Assembly: GCA_033060915.1 (NCBI GenBank)
Contig: CM065380.1
Coordinates: forward strand, 43,061,001 to 43,125,000
Direction: 5' to 3'
Length of the DNA: 64,000 nt
Source of the DNA: Euryodendron excelsum
Lineage: Eukaryota; Streptophyta; Magnoliopsida; Ericales; Pentaphylacaceae
This document shows, piece by piece, positions 10,390 to 21,454 of the stretch. Numbering within the stretch: position 1 is the first letter of the stretch; every line of letters begins with the position of its first letter. A model generated the notes under the pieces. It was not told the DNA's origin, searched no databases, and saw only the letters and a program-made list of their open reading frames with translations. The position numbers were made by a program, and so were the translations under genes.

Positions 10390-11482
10390 TATTGAAGAAG
10401 ACAAGGAGGACAGCCGACAAGTTGACAAGGAAAAGGAGTAAGAAGAAAAAAATAACATAAAAAAACATCTTCTTAACTATAAAAAGAGAGAGAGAGAGAG
10501 AGAGAGAGAGCAAAGACAAAAGGGAGCCTGGCAGAGAAGGAGGAAGAGAAGGAGAGAGCTTCAAAGGCCAATAGAGAGTTCCTTCAATTTATTTTCTGTC
10601 TAGATTATAGTTAATTTGTTAGTGTTAGCAGTAAGTTAATTTTCTATTTCAGTCTTTTCTTTACCGTTTTTCTACTGTAATAAACCTTGTTATTTATGAC
10701 GTTATCTTTCAAGTCATATCTTTTTTTTATAATACTATGAGTAGCTAATTTTATTCTTAGAGCCAATTGTAAAGATCATCTAAAGATTTTGGAATGTCAA
10801 CGGAGATAATTGAGTCTTTATTATTTTATCTTTAAAATCTTTCAATTTTTGGTAATTAAATTCAAGACCTTTGAGAAAACTTAGATTCTTAATTAAGTTT
10901 GATAATTTCTATGCACAAATTTTAGGTTGGTATCGTTATTGCACAAATCGATAATATGAATTTATGGCTTTAATTTTTATTGTTCTAAATTTAATTATTA
11001 TTGAATTTTGCTTTAATCATTAAATTTTCTGAATCAAAGGCACAAGACGAAGCCAATGATTTGAGTTACAAAACCTCTATTGAAATTTCAAGTGAATTGA
11101 GTGATCAGATCAATTGGATTCAAGACCGTTTCATTAAGATTTAAAGTCTAGTTCAACAATCTTCAAACCTCCCAAAACAAACTATTTCATTTTGGTTATT
11201 ATTTGATTTTTTTCACCAATTGTCCATATCTCATTGGTATTCATGGTGGAATTCAAACACATTAGCTCAGGCTCCAACTAAAGTCATTGTAATGCTACGG
11301 TATTTAACACGCCTTAGTCAATATCTAATCTTTTACAGTGAGTGAATTTTAGCACCTAACTTTACATGTTTCAATAACTATTCCTTGTGGATCGACTCTG
11401 GTCTTACCGGATTTTATTTACTGCTTCGCTGCACCTGTATTTTAGTGTAATATATTGCCATGTTCTAGGCTGAATCAAGTAA
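10276..11482 (+). repeat. Athila 5' LTR, lacking its first part
   Basis: Aligns by eye with 30385-31545: shared GTATCATGTGCAGGTTATATATAT, the sequence around AATTATTGAAGGAGACAAGG, and AACAATCTTCAAACCTCCC. The right copy has about 220 additional bases at its start (TGTGATAGTACTC onward) that are missing here. Contains simple repeats: (GT)n at 10349-10388 and (GA)n at 10485-10511. The 3' end is placed near GCTGAATCA at about 11476, just before the primer binding site. Confidence 0.8.
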
Positions 11483-11484
11483 TT

Positions 11485-11502
11485 TGGAGTTGTTGCTAGG
11501 GA
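11485..11502 (+). other. Athila primer binding site (degenerate)
   Basis: TGGAGTTGTTGCTAGGGA, followed by ACGACTTTG, is a decayed form of the TGGCGCCGTTGCCGGGGA site that Athila elements use for minus-strand priming. Differences are mostly C-to-T or G-to-A, as expected from methylation-driven decay. Confidence 0.75.
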
Positions 11503-12039
11503 ACGACTTTGATAAAATCATACAAAAAAATTTAAAAATTTAAAAATTAAAAATTAAAATAAAAATTTTAAAAATTGTAATAAAAAAATTAAAAAAATAA
11601 TCATATTATCTTTGCGAATTTAAGGATAATTGATTGCTTCCCTACCTTGACGAAAGAATTGAAAAGTGTATACTAACTTATCAGTGGTCTATACTCACTT
11701 ATTACTTCGTTTCATTGCTAACTTGTTGTATCTATATATATTTTTATTATTATTTTGTGGTTTACCTCTTTGGTTGGCATACTCGCCTACTGCTAAACGA
11801 ATCCAGTCAAGTTAATTATTATATTTTTTGTTTTTATTTTTCATCTAACCCATCTAACTCATCTAACTTACTAACTATTTAACATTTTCTTTTATTTAAT
11901 AGATAACTAACGTTGGTTGCCATTCTAACATTTTATTTTCTGCATTTTATTTTAGATCTTTTTTTTCTTTGTAGTTTACCTTTCGAGTTGATTCATTGCC
12001 TATTTAAGTTGGCACCACTCGATATAATGACTATATAGC

Positions 12040-12084
<45 letters not shown>

Positions 12085-12477
12085 TATTATTTATTTAAAT
12101 TTTTTATTTGATTATTATAGATAACCTTATTTCGAACTAATTCACTGCATATTTAGGTCGACACCGTTCACTAAGGTTACTATAACGTTGTTACTAACTT
12201 GTCCAACTTTTGTTTCTTTTGTTGTTTTTGTGTGTAGGTATTTTAGTATATTGTTGTAATTTTTTTTATTTTTCTCTTTTATTGTTATTGTTAGTATCTT
12301 GTCGTTAGCCGACTCCATAAGTACCCTGGTCCAGTTGTTACTTTGCCCACATCCCTTCAAGTAGGTGACCTTTCATTTCCTTAGCTCTGAGAGTTATTAA
12401 TACTATTTCTTTTCTCATCCCCATTTTGTAGGTGGCCCACTTGGATTTTTAGCCTGGCATTTTGACTTATAAGATCC
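11503..12477 (+). other. Athila untranslated leader
   Basis: No coding signal. It is very AT-rich, with A/T homopolymer blocks at 11520-11600 and an (AT)n run at 12043-12081. The repeated wording CTAACTCATCTAACTTACTAAC and TTTAGGTCGACACC / TTTAAGTTGGCACC suggests local duplications in the leader. Confidence 0.6.
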
Positions 12478-14535
12478 GTGTTTATGTTTTGGGATGGATT
12501 CATTAGGGATGTGTATGGACAATTGGTGAGTGTTGACTATTCTAGTGATTTTTCTTCCACCTTTCATACTTTTTCCCCATTTAGGACTCCTGTTCCAAAT
12601 ATTCAGTTAGTTAACCGAGGTCCTAGTTATATTCGAATAGCGGAAGAATTTAATCATCAACCATCTAGGAATCCCAACCCGTCAAATCCAAATAAGGTAC
12701 TTAAAGGTGGGAGTGTACATGGCGATCCTCCTTGTAGATCTCTTAGGTATTATCTGAATCCTCCAAAGCAAGCTCTTATTTCTTGTATTGTTCTTCCTGC
12801 ACATCACGCAATGCTGACTTTAAAGCCGGGAATGATCCAGTTGATAAATCCATTCTATGGTTTGGATGCTGAAAAACCATATCAGCACATAAAAGATTTC
12901 GAGGACGTATGCTATATGTTCTTCGATAATTCATACCTAAGGGAAGTTGTACTTTTGAAACTTTTCCCATTTTTTCTCAAAGACAAGGCCTAAAAATGGT
13001 TCAATTCATTAAGGTCTAGGTCTATTCATTCTTGGCAAGATCTTCAGACAGAATTCTTGAAAAAATTCTTCCCTAACCATAAAACTAAGGCGATCCATCG
13101 CCGAATCTCTCAATTTGCCCCTGTGTCTAGTGAATCGTTCTTCCAATATTGGGAGAGATTCAAAACTTTGTTGAGTGCTTGTCCACATTACGGTTTCATC
13201 AATTGGCATATCATAAATACTTTCTATTCATCATTGACTCCACAACCGAAGCAATTCGTTGAGTTTATATGCACAGGGACTTTGTATGACAAAGACCCAT
13301 CTAAAGCATATGACTTTTTTTATTACTTAGCGAATTTGGCTAGAGATTGGGCCACAACTAGGACCCAAAATCATGACTCTAAGCCTGGGGTAACATTTCA
13401 GCTTAATCAAGTGGATGATCTGAATGCTAGAATAGTTATACTTACCCGAAAGTTAGAAGCCATAAAGACAAGTAAAGGTAATGTTGTAAATAGTGAGTCT
13501 CCTAGGGAAGAGAGTTGTTTAATGTGTGGTACAATGAAACATGAAACTCCTGCATGTCCAATTATACCAGGTTTCAAGGAGGCCTTGCATGGCCAAGCTA
13601 ATGCGGTTGGCCAATATCGGGGTACATATAGTGACCAACGAGTTGGGGGGAACCCTTTCTCGAACACATATAACCATGGATGGTGAAATCACCTAAACTT
13701 TAGGTGGAGAAATAAGAATCTTTCGAATCCTTAAGCATTCCAAGGAGGGTGTCAAAACCCTCAACCTTTCCAATCCCAACCTGTTCAAGCTCAACAATTC
13801 ATGCCTTTCTAACCCCAACCTAATACATATCAACCCCCTCATAGGAGATCTTTAGAAGATAATGTTTTTCAATTGACAAATGATATGAGAGGAGTCAATA
13901 ATAGGGTGTATAGGCAAGACAAGGTGTTAGACTAACACACTAGGATGTTGGAGGACATAGCAAAGCAAATGTCTAACTTGACACAAGATTTGACTCAACA
14001 AATGTCGGAGAGATTTCCACCTCAACCACAACCAAATCCAAATCCTACAAAGCAAGTAAACATAACTGAAGGGAGGACTGATCCTCAATCTAGTCATGAA
14101 CAAGTCCAATCCATCATAACCCTGAGGAGAGAGAAAATCATTAATAAAATCATTCCACCCAGAAAGGAAACTCTTAAGGTTAATGATGAAAGGAATGGAG
14201 ATGTGAGAGAGCAAAAAAGAAAAAAAGATAAGAGTGACAAAGAGAAAAAGAAAGTTGAGCTAGGTTTAGAGCCAACTAAAGCATCTGTAGATGAGGGCAT
14301 TGATATTGTGAAATATGCCCTATTTCCTCATAGATTGGCCAAACCAAAATATGAGCTTCTGAATTCTGAAATTTATAAAGTGTTTAAGCAAACCAAGATC
14401 AGCATTCTGATCTTAGATGTTATTAAGCAAATTCCTTCCTATGCCAAGTTCTTGAAGGACTTGTATATTATAAAAAGTAAGTTGCATGTCAAGGAAACTG
14501 CATTCATGAATGGGACCCAAAGTGCTATTTTGTAA
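12478..14535 (+). pseudogene. Athila gag, interrupted
   Basis: Structural capsid protein of the element. A single frame runs through with stops at 12991-12993, 13684-13686 and several between 13730 and 13940. The matrix/capsid-like part contains PPKQALISCIVLP, KPGMIQLINPFYGLD and SFFQYWERFKTLLSACPHYG (about residues 220-240). A CCHC-like knuckle (CLMCGTMKHETPACP, about 13515) has the spacing C-x2-C-x4-H-x4-C. After it comes a low-complexity Gln/Pro linker and a Lys/Glu-rich stretch (14200-14260), then a conserved pre-protease segment (FPHRLAKPK, KQIPSYAKFLKDL). Stops rather than frameshifts account for most of the damage. Confidence 0.85.
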
Positions 14536-15171
14536 TGTAAGTCCCCACCGAAGTATAAGGACCCCGGCTGTCCTATTATTTCATGTACAATAGAGGAAAA
14601 CAATATAGATCGAGCCCTTCTTGATCTAGGAAAACGTGTTAATCTACTTCCTTATTCAGTTTATTAACAACTTGGATTAGGTGAGTTACGCCCTACATGT
14701 GTTACCTTGTAACTAGCTGACAAATCTATTAAGGTTCCTAGGAGTATTATGGAGGATGTTCTTATTCAAATAGATAAGTTTTACTATCCAGTGAATTTCA
14801 TTGTGTTAGGTACACAACTGGTTGAGAGCAGTAGTACTCATTCCCAAATTCCTTTTATCTTATGATGAACATTCCTAACCACGTGTAATGTCATAATCTA
14901 TTGTAGGAATGGGCTATTAAAGTTATCATTTGTGAATATGACTGTCGAGGTGAATATCTTTTCAATTGAAAAACAACCAAGAGAGTATGAGGATATCAAA
15001 GAAGTAGACTGTATTGAGTCTATTATGCAAGAGTACTTTGAAAGTGAATTTTTTGATGATCCTATTGAAAAAGCTCTTGTTTCAAGCAAGCCACATAACC
15101 GGTTAGATTTTGATCATGTCAAGTCTAAGGACACAATTCCTGGAAGGATAAAGAGAGAACAATGTATTTAA
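14536..15171 (+). pseudogene. Athila protease and linker
   Basis: Continues in the gag frame. The aspartic protease region reads ALLDLGKRVNLLPYSVY followed by a stop, then QLGLGELRPTCV, and IDKFYYPVNFIVLGT. The usual catalytic triplet context in this lineage is DLGAS; here the residues after DLG are KR, so the site may be damaged in addition to the stops. The stretch 14932-15171 (VEVNIFSIEKQPREYEDIKE and acidic following sequence) is the linker to reverse transcriptase. Not functional. Confidence 0.75.
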
Positions 15172-15363
15172 GTGGGTCGTTAGACCCCATCATTTGAGCC
15201 TCTAATTCCTAGTGTCATAAAACCTATCCCTTCTGAACAAAAAACACCCATTTCAAAAAGAAAGCGTTTACCATCTACGTTGAAGTATGTATTCCTTAGT
15301 GAAGGTGAGTTTTATCCTATTGTTTTATAGTCTAGCCTGTCTGAAGGCCAAGAGAAGAGCCTT

Positions 15364-16394
15364 ATGAAAGTGCTAAAGAATTATAGAAAAGCCTTAGGTT
15401 GGACCATTACAAACCTTCATGGTATTAGTTCTCTTGTATGCACACATCGCATATATTTTGAGGAAGAGTCTAAACCGGTGTGTCAAATGCAAAGGCGTCT
15501 GAATCCCAACATGAAAGAAGTTATGAGAGGAGAAGTACTAAAACTTCTTGATGCGGGTATCATATAGCCCATCTCTTATTCAAAGTGGGTTAGTCCAACC
15601 CAAGTTGTTCCTAAAACTGGTGTCACGGTAATTCAAAATGAGAAAAATAAACTAGTGCTCAATAAGATTCAAACTGGGTGGCGCATGTGTATTGACTATC
15701 ATCGACTAAATGTTATTACTAGAAAAGACCACTTCTCACTTCCATTCTTGAACCAAGTCTTAGAACGAGTGGCAGGACGGGCATTTTACTGTTTTCTAGA
15801 TAGATACTCTAGGTACAATCAAATTAAAATTACCCTAAAAGATCAGGATAAAATGACTTTCACATGTCATTTTGGTATTTATACTTACAAAAGAATGTCC
15901 TTTGGCTTGTACAATGCACCAGCCACCTTTTAAAGGTGCATGATAAGTATCTTTAGTGATATGGTGGAGAGATTCTTGGAGATTTTCATAGATGATTTTT
16001 CTATGTATAAAGATACATATGAGAGTTGTTTAGAACACCTCGAGAAGGTGTTAGAAAGATATAAGGGGAGTAACCTTGTCCTAAACTGGAAAAAATGTCA
16101 CTTCATGGTGACATAAGGTATAGTACTTGGGCACATCGTGTCTAGTAAGGGGATTAAGGTAGATAAAGCCAAAGTTGAACTGATCCAGAAACTACCTACT
16201 CCTAGAACTGTGAAAGAAATTTAATCTTTCCTTAGGCATGTTGGTTTCTACTGGAGATTCATAGTAGGATTTAGTGCCTTCTCTCGTCCAATATGTCATC
16301 TATTGTCAAAAGACGTTTTATTTGAATGGATGTCTGAATGCCAAGAAGCTTTCAACAAGGTTAAACAGTTGTTGACAACTGCACCTATCATTCA
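15364..16394 (+). pseudogene. Athila reverse transcriptase
   Basis: Same frame as gag, with scattered stops. Recognisable motifs: the N-terminal segment with RRLNPNMKEVMRGEVLKLLD (15505), WRMCIDYHRLN (15682), FYCFLDRYSRYNQIKI (15785), TFTCHFGIYTYKRMSFGL (15860), the catalytic box EIFIDDFSMYK (about 15978), and the thumb region VGFYWRFIVGFSAFSRP (16240). It stops being recognisable right after TAPIIQ at 16394, where the expected RNase H domain is absent and a different frame resumes with VADHLS. The result is an internally deleted, dead polymerase. Confidence 0.9.
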
Positions 16395-17811
16395 GTGGTT
16401 GCTGACCATTTGTCATGGCTCCCTACTGACGACGAACCCAAAGATACTCTCCCTATCAATGAGTATTTTTCGGATGAGCATCTTTTCCAAATCCAAGCAT
16501 TTTCTCAATTAACTGTTTCATGGTTCGCTGATATAGCTAACTTTTCGGCTACTGGCAAGATACCGTCACATTGGTCTTACTTAGATAAACAAAAATTCTT
16601 CAGACATGTGGGTTATTTCTTTTGAGATGATGCATACTTGTTCAAGTATTGTCTCAATCAGATAATTTGTCAGTATGTTCCCGACAATGAGTTTCATTCT
16701 GTCATGGAGTTTTGTCACTCCCATGCGTGCAGTGGCCATTTTAGTTCCAAAAATATGGTTGCAAAGATTCTGCAATATGGCTTATATTGGCCCACCATGT
16801 TCCGTGATGTTCACACATTTGCATATCCTGTGATAAGTGTCAACGACTAAGAAGTCTGACTATAAGGCACATGATACCCCTCAACCACATCTTACTCTTG
16901 AGATATTTGATTATTGGGATATTGATTTCATAGGGTCATTCCCTAGTTCGTTTGGATTCCTTTACATTCTTGTGGCTATTGACTATGTGTCTAAATGGGT
17001 GGAGGCCGTTGGTTCTCGTACCAATGATCACTGTGTAGTGGTCAAGTTCTTAAAGGAGAATATCTTTTCTCGCTTTGGTATGCCTCGTGCTATCATTACT
17101 GATGGTGGCACTCACTTTTGTAATAAACTCATTAGACTGTTAATGCAAAAGTGCAGAGTCATTCACAAGGTTAGTACACCTTGTCATCCCCAAACTAGTG
17201 GCCAAGTTAAGTTAGATAACCAAGAGATTTAGCCCATTCTTGATAAAACTATTAATCCTAACGGTAAGAACTGGTCCTTAAGGTTAATGGATACACTCTG
17301 GGCTTATAGAACTACTTACAAAACTATGCTAGGTGCTTCTCCTTACAGACTTGTGTACGAAAAATCATGTCACCTTTCGGTGGAAATTGAGCACAAAGTC
17401 CATTGGGCTATTCACCAATTTAATAAGAACATAGAGGCGGTCGGCCAAACTAGGAAGTTACAACTCAATGAACTTGAGGAATTTTGAAATAATGTCTATG
17501 AGAATGCAAAGATCTCTAAGGCCAAGATGAAAACATTTCATGACCAGCACATCCTTCGTAAGTCTTTTAATATCAGTTAAAAAGTATTGCTTTACAATTT
17601 TCAGTTACACTTGTTTCTAGGCAAATTAAAGAGTAAGTGGTCTGGACCTTATCTGGTAAGAAATGTGTCACTACACGGAGTGGTAGAAATTGAGAATTTT
17701 AGTAATGGGAATGTTTTTAAAGTCAATGGGCAAAGACTGAAGCCCTACTTAGAGAACTTTGTAAGTTTTATTGAAAGTGTGGATCTTATGGATCCACCAT
17801 TGCTTGAATAG
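16395..17811 (+). pseudogene. Athila integrase
   Basis: The zinc-binding part (H-SHACSGH about 16715; C-x2-C remnant about 16828) lies partly in frame 3. The core returns to the gag frame at about 16837: IFDYWDIDFIGSFPSS holds the first catalytic Asp, AIITDGGTHFCN the second. At the third site, where GQVE is expected, the sequence is GQVKLDNQEI, so the catalytic Glu is Lys. The C-terminal region follows (TLWAYRTTYKTMLGASPYRL at 17293, GPYLVRNVSLHGVVEIEN at 17646), with stops at 17230, 17485 and 17578. The enzyme that would join element DNA to the chromosome is inactive here. Confidence 0.9.
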
Positions 17812-19564
17812 AAGCAACACCCAATTAGTTTGTACAGTTAGTTTAGTCTATTTATTTGGTTTGGTAGCTAGTTTTTCTTTAGTTGGAGGGAATGGACCTT
17901 TCTTCCTACCCATGTTTATCTTCCACCTTTTCCCTCCCTTTTCGCTTCACGGTTATGGCTATTATCTTGTTGGGGGAGAGGGGGGAGAGGGACACGTTCA
18001 TTTATTTGTGTTATTATTTTCTATTGTTTTGTCTTTGTGACTAGCAAACATTAAATAACTAGATAGTGTCATGTCTTCTCATATAGACAGTCGAGTTCTT
18101 ATATTTGCATGTTACATCCTTTGAATATTTTCATTTGGTATCAGGGGTGAGATAATTCATTGTGCAAAAATGGTGAGAAGAGTTGAGCTCCAAGAGCAAT
18201 AACCTCAACCTCTTACTGGTTGCAGTACTCTGGCCTGTAAAAGAAGAGGAAAGAGACTAAGTGTCACCATTGTGTGTAGACACACGTGTGTAGATAAAAA
18301 TTGTAAAGAGAGTAACCGATTGATGTCAAGGAATCAGATGGTTACCTAGATATTATTAAAAGGTAAGTAAATGCTGAGGCATTGAGACGCCTTGGAATCA
18401 CCAAAATGGTAGACTATCTTAATTTTGATGTTGTCTAGCTTGACTTTGTAATGATTATTCTTCTTAGAGTGTGTTATATTTAAGTATTTTATTTGCATGT
18501 TTATCTTTATTTGTAAATATGATTAACATTTATTTTGCAAGTATTTTGTATTTTTCAAGTAAAAAAAAACATGCATAAGTCTGAGAAGTGTACAATTTGA
18601 ATGCACTTGAGATCTACAAAAGAGGTTTGCATATCTTTTATAATTTTGTACAATTTTATGTGAAATATAAATGTGAATTTTGGAGATTTTTTGAAACATG
18701 TTTTCATTCACCTTACACAATTTTTGTTTTGTCCTTTCTTTTTAATACTATTGCAATATTCTATCTTAATACATAGAAGAAGACTATTTTACACCATTTA
18801 TTATCATATTATGATAAGTCTAGTATTTTTATATATTGTGCAATCATCCTTACAAAAGTGGAGATTTTTTTACCAAGTGAGCTTTAAAGCCAATCACGCC
18901 TTTCGGAGTGTTTACATTTACTCTTGATGAATTTTTTCCACATCACTCTTTCAATAGCTCTATTATACTTGTATTTGACTCAATTATTTAAATTGCTATA
19001 GTAATTGAATATGTTAAATTATTATAACTTTGAGTTATTGTGCACTTTCAAAAATGAATTGAGATCATCTTTGATCTTTTAAGTCACAGATTTCTTTGTT
19101 GAAATAATTCCATTAGAACTATCTTTAAGTCTATTTCTTTGTCTTTTGCTACATATATTATTACTAAAATTTTGTCCCTAAATACGAAAACACAATCTTC
19201 ACTTATACAAGTTGAATTGAGAAAGGGGGTGATCTATTTGCAATATGAAAAAATTAGCAACGAAGGAAAGAAAGAAAAAAAAGCAAAGGAAAAAGGAAAA
19301 TACGAAAAAGAAAAAAAAAAAGAATAAAAGGTTAGTTGTTGAAAAAAAAAGGAAAAAAAAAATCTTATCTAATCAAATGAAATAGGAAAATTGAAGGTAT
19401 GTATTCATTGATCAATTCATGCCTTGATCACACATGTTTTGAGCTTTTTATCTTTTCTTTCTCCCTACCTTATACCTCATGGCCAAGTTACAACCTGAAC
19501 AAAGTTCTTAAGGATTTGATATGGACATTGCTTATTTAGTCACTCTGAAGAGAATTCACTTATC
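17812..19564 (+). other. Athila 3' region, non-coding
   Basis: No recognisable ORF downstream of integrase. Short pyrimidine- and GGGG-containing stretch at 17960-17995, then AT-rich sequence and a Lys-codon-rich A/G tract (19255-19365). Athila elements often carry a poorly conserved envelope-like region here, but no reading frame supports one. It ends at the AGTTT target site of the solo LTR. Confidence 0.6.
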
Positions 19565-19751
19565 AGTTTTGTAAGCACCCCATTTTTGACCGCTCGGCAG
19601 TCTACACTCCGTCCAGACTTGTTTTCAAGTCATTATGGGCGTATTCCAACCGAAACCAACTTTCTAAGTCCAAATCCCGTCTGTCCATCGCTTCGCGGGC
19701 CCACCAGGCCCAAATAGAGGCAAAATGACCAAAACGCCCTTAGGGGCATTG

Positions 19752-20399
19752 TTTCTTTCCAATTCCAACTCCAATCCCTCTCTCGAGACAGTTGATTCCT
19801 CGAAACGGTAAATCTATTCCAAATCAGGCACGTCTTTTCAAATACGGTAAGTCCCCTTTCCAATCCCTCTCTCGAGATAGTTTATTCTTCGAGACGGTTC
19901 CAATCCAGGCACGTCTTTTTGAAGACGATAAGTCCCCTTTCCAATCCCTCTCTCGAGACAGTTTATTCCTCGAGACGGTTCCAATCCAAGCACGTCTTTT
20001 CGAAGACGGTAAGTCCCCTTTCCAACCCCTCTCTCGAGACAGTTTATTCCTCGAGACGGTTCCAATCCAGGCACGTCTTTTCGAAGACGATAAGTCCCCT
20101 TTCCAACCCCTCTCTCGAGACAGTCTATTCCTCGAGACGATTCCAATCCAGGCACGTCTTTTCGAAGGCGGTAAAACCCCTTTCCAATCCCTCTCTCGAG
20201 ACAGTTTATTCCTTGTGACGGTTCCAACTCAGGCACGTCTTTTCGAAGGCGGTAAGACCCCTTTCCAATCCCTCTCTCAAGACAGTTTATTCCTCGAGAC
20301 GGTTCCAAATCAAGCACGTCTTTTTGGAGACAATAAGACCCCTTTTTAATCCCTCTCTCGAGACAGTTTATTCCTCGAGACAATTCGAGTAGCGAGAAT
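19752..20399 (+). repeat. 81-bp tandem array
   Basis: About 7.5 units with GAGACGG anchors at 19891, 19972, 20053 and 20134 (exact 81-base steps). Each unit has CTCTCTCGAGACAG and TTCCTCGAGACGG, two XhoI-type palindromes. Because 81 is divisible by three and no unit has a stop, both strands remain open across it (plus 19792-20349, minus 20383-19838) with 27-residue protein repeats. This is best read as repeat geometry, not a gene. Confidence 0.9.
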
Positions 20400-20559
20400 A
20401 CTCGTAAATATCACAATCATTAGAGTAGCAAAAATACTCACAAATAGGTCGATATAGGGAATTGCCAACAAACCCCTGTGTCACGACGACCGCCGTCAGA
20501 GTGGCGGAAACACTCAAAACCCAGGTCAACACCAATTTCTGTTAGCCCACTTCGGTGAA

Positions 20560-21200
20560 AAATGACCAAACTATCTTTTGGACCTTTTCCGAAACTTTCC
20601 GGTCAAGATGATCATTTTGCCCCTAGGCATCCGAATGCTCCGGGAACCACACCGACTCTGGGTATCAAACCAATAATCTCCTGAGATTACTTTTTATAGT
20701 ATTCTCAACTTTCTTCTATCCTTCCGGATCATTCCGAGTCAGTTCCGGTAAATCCGGTGCGAAATGGACGTTTTGCCCCTGGTGGGCCGGTCTCCTTTTT
20801 CGACCACACTGGCTCTGGGTATCAAACTGGTAATCCTGTGAGATTATTTCTTATATTATTCTCAACCTTCTTCTATCCTTTCCAGATCATTCCGAGTCAG
20901 TTCCGGCAAACCCAATGCAAAATGACCGTTTTGCCCCTAGTGGGCGGTCTCCTTTCCGACCACACCGGCTCTGGGAATCAAACCGGTAACATTTGGGAAC
21001 ATTCTAAATAATGTTTCCAAATCCCAAGTCTTCTTCCGGGACAGTCTGAGTCTGTCCCAGCAGTTTTCCAGTCCGATTAACAGTTTGGCCCCTAAAGGCC
21101 CGGTCAACCTTTCCGACCCATCTTATCCTCATTTCTCAAGTCAAATACCTCCAGGACACTATTTTAAGTGTTCCTGCTCCTTTTCGGCCTTCCGGGTCAT
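20560..21200 (+). repeat. About 157-bp tandem subrepeats in copy A
   Basis: The landmark TTTTGCCCCT (with drift) occurs near 20615, 20771, 20928 and 21084, giving spacings of 156-157 bases. Each unit also contains a CACACCGGCTCTGGG-like word and CATTCCGAGTCAGTTCCGG. Confidence 0.85.
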
Positions 21201-21345
21201 TCCCGGCTCCTTCAAATCATTCCCGGACTTTCCAGAGTCATTCCTAGTGAAGCCAGGCTAAAATTGCATGGTAGTCACTAGTACAGGCGCCCAAATCTAG
21301 TCAAAGATACGTTGCTTTCCGACCTTAAATATTTCCTAAATGGCT

Positions 21346-21454
21346 GGCGCCACTACTAGTGGCACCAAGCTAAAAATTGGCCTGGCGCCACCAGTGTAAA
21401 TTCTGGCCTGGCGCCACTACAACAGGCGCTAGTGTTGTCCAACCTCTATAAATA
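21346..21454 (+). promoter_or_regulatory. LTR promoter: palindromes and TATA box
   Basis: TATAAATA at 21447-21454 is followed by a CAGAGCCTCC start-like region. About 80-100 bases upstream lie palindromes built on GGCGCCACTA and TAGTGGCACC (21346-21366) and two further TGGCGCCAC half-sites (about 21384, 21413). The equivalent TATA box is kept in copies B (28376-28382) and C (63984-63991), supporting a real retroelement promoter about 1.9 kb into the LTR. Confidence 0.7.

Noticed and set aside
10262..10564. Minus-strand 100-codon ORF
   Set aside because: Made of (AC)n and (CT)n simple repeats in the Athila LTR.
19792..20383. Repeat-protein genes on both strands
   Set aside because: The open frames result from an 81-bp (27-codon) unit lacking stops on either strand, inside a solo LTR with clear boundaries.
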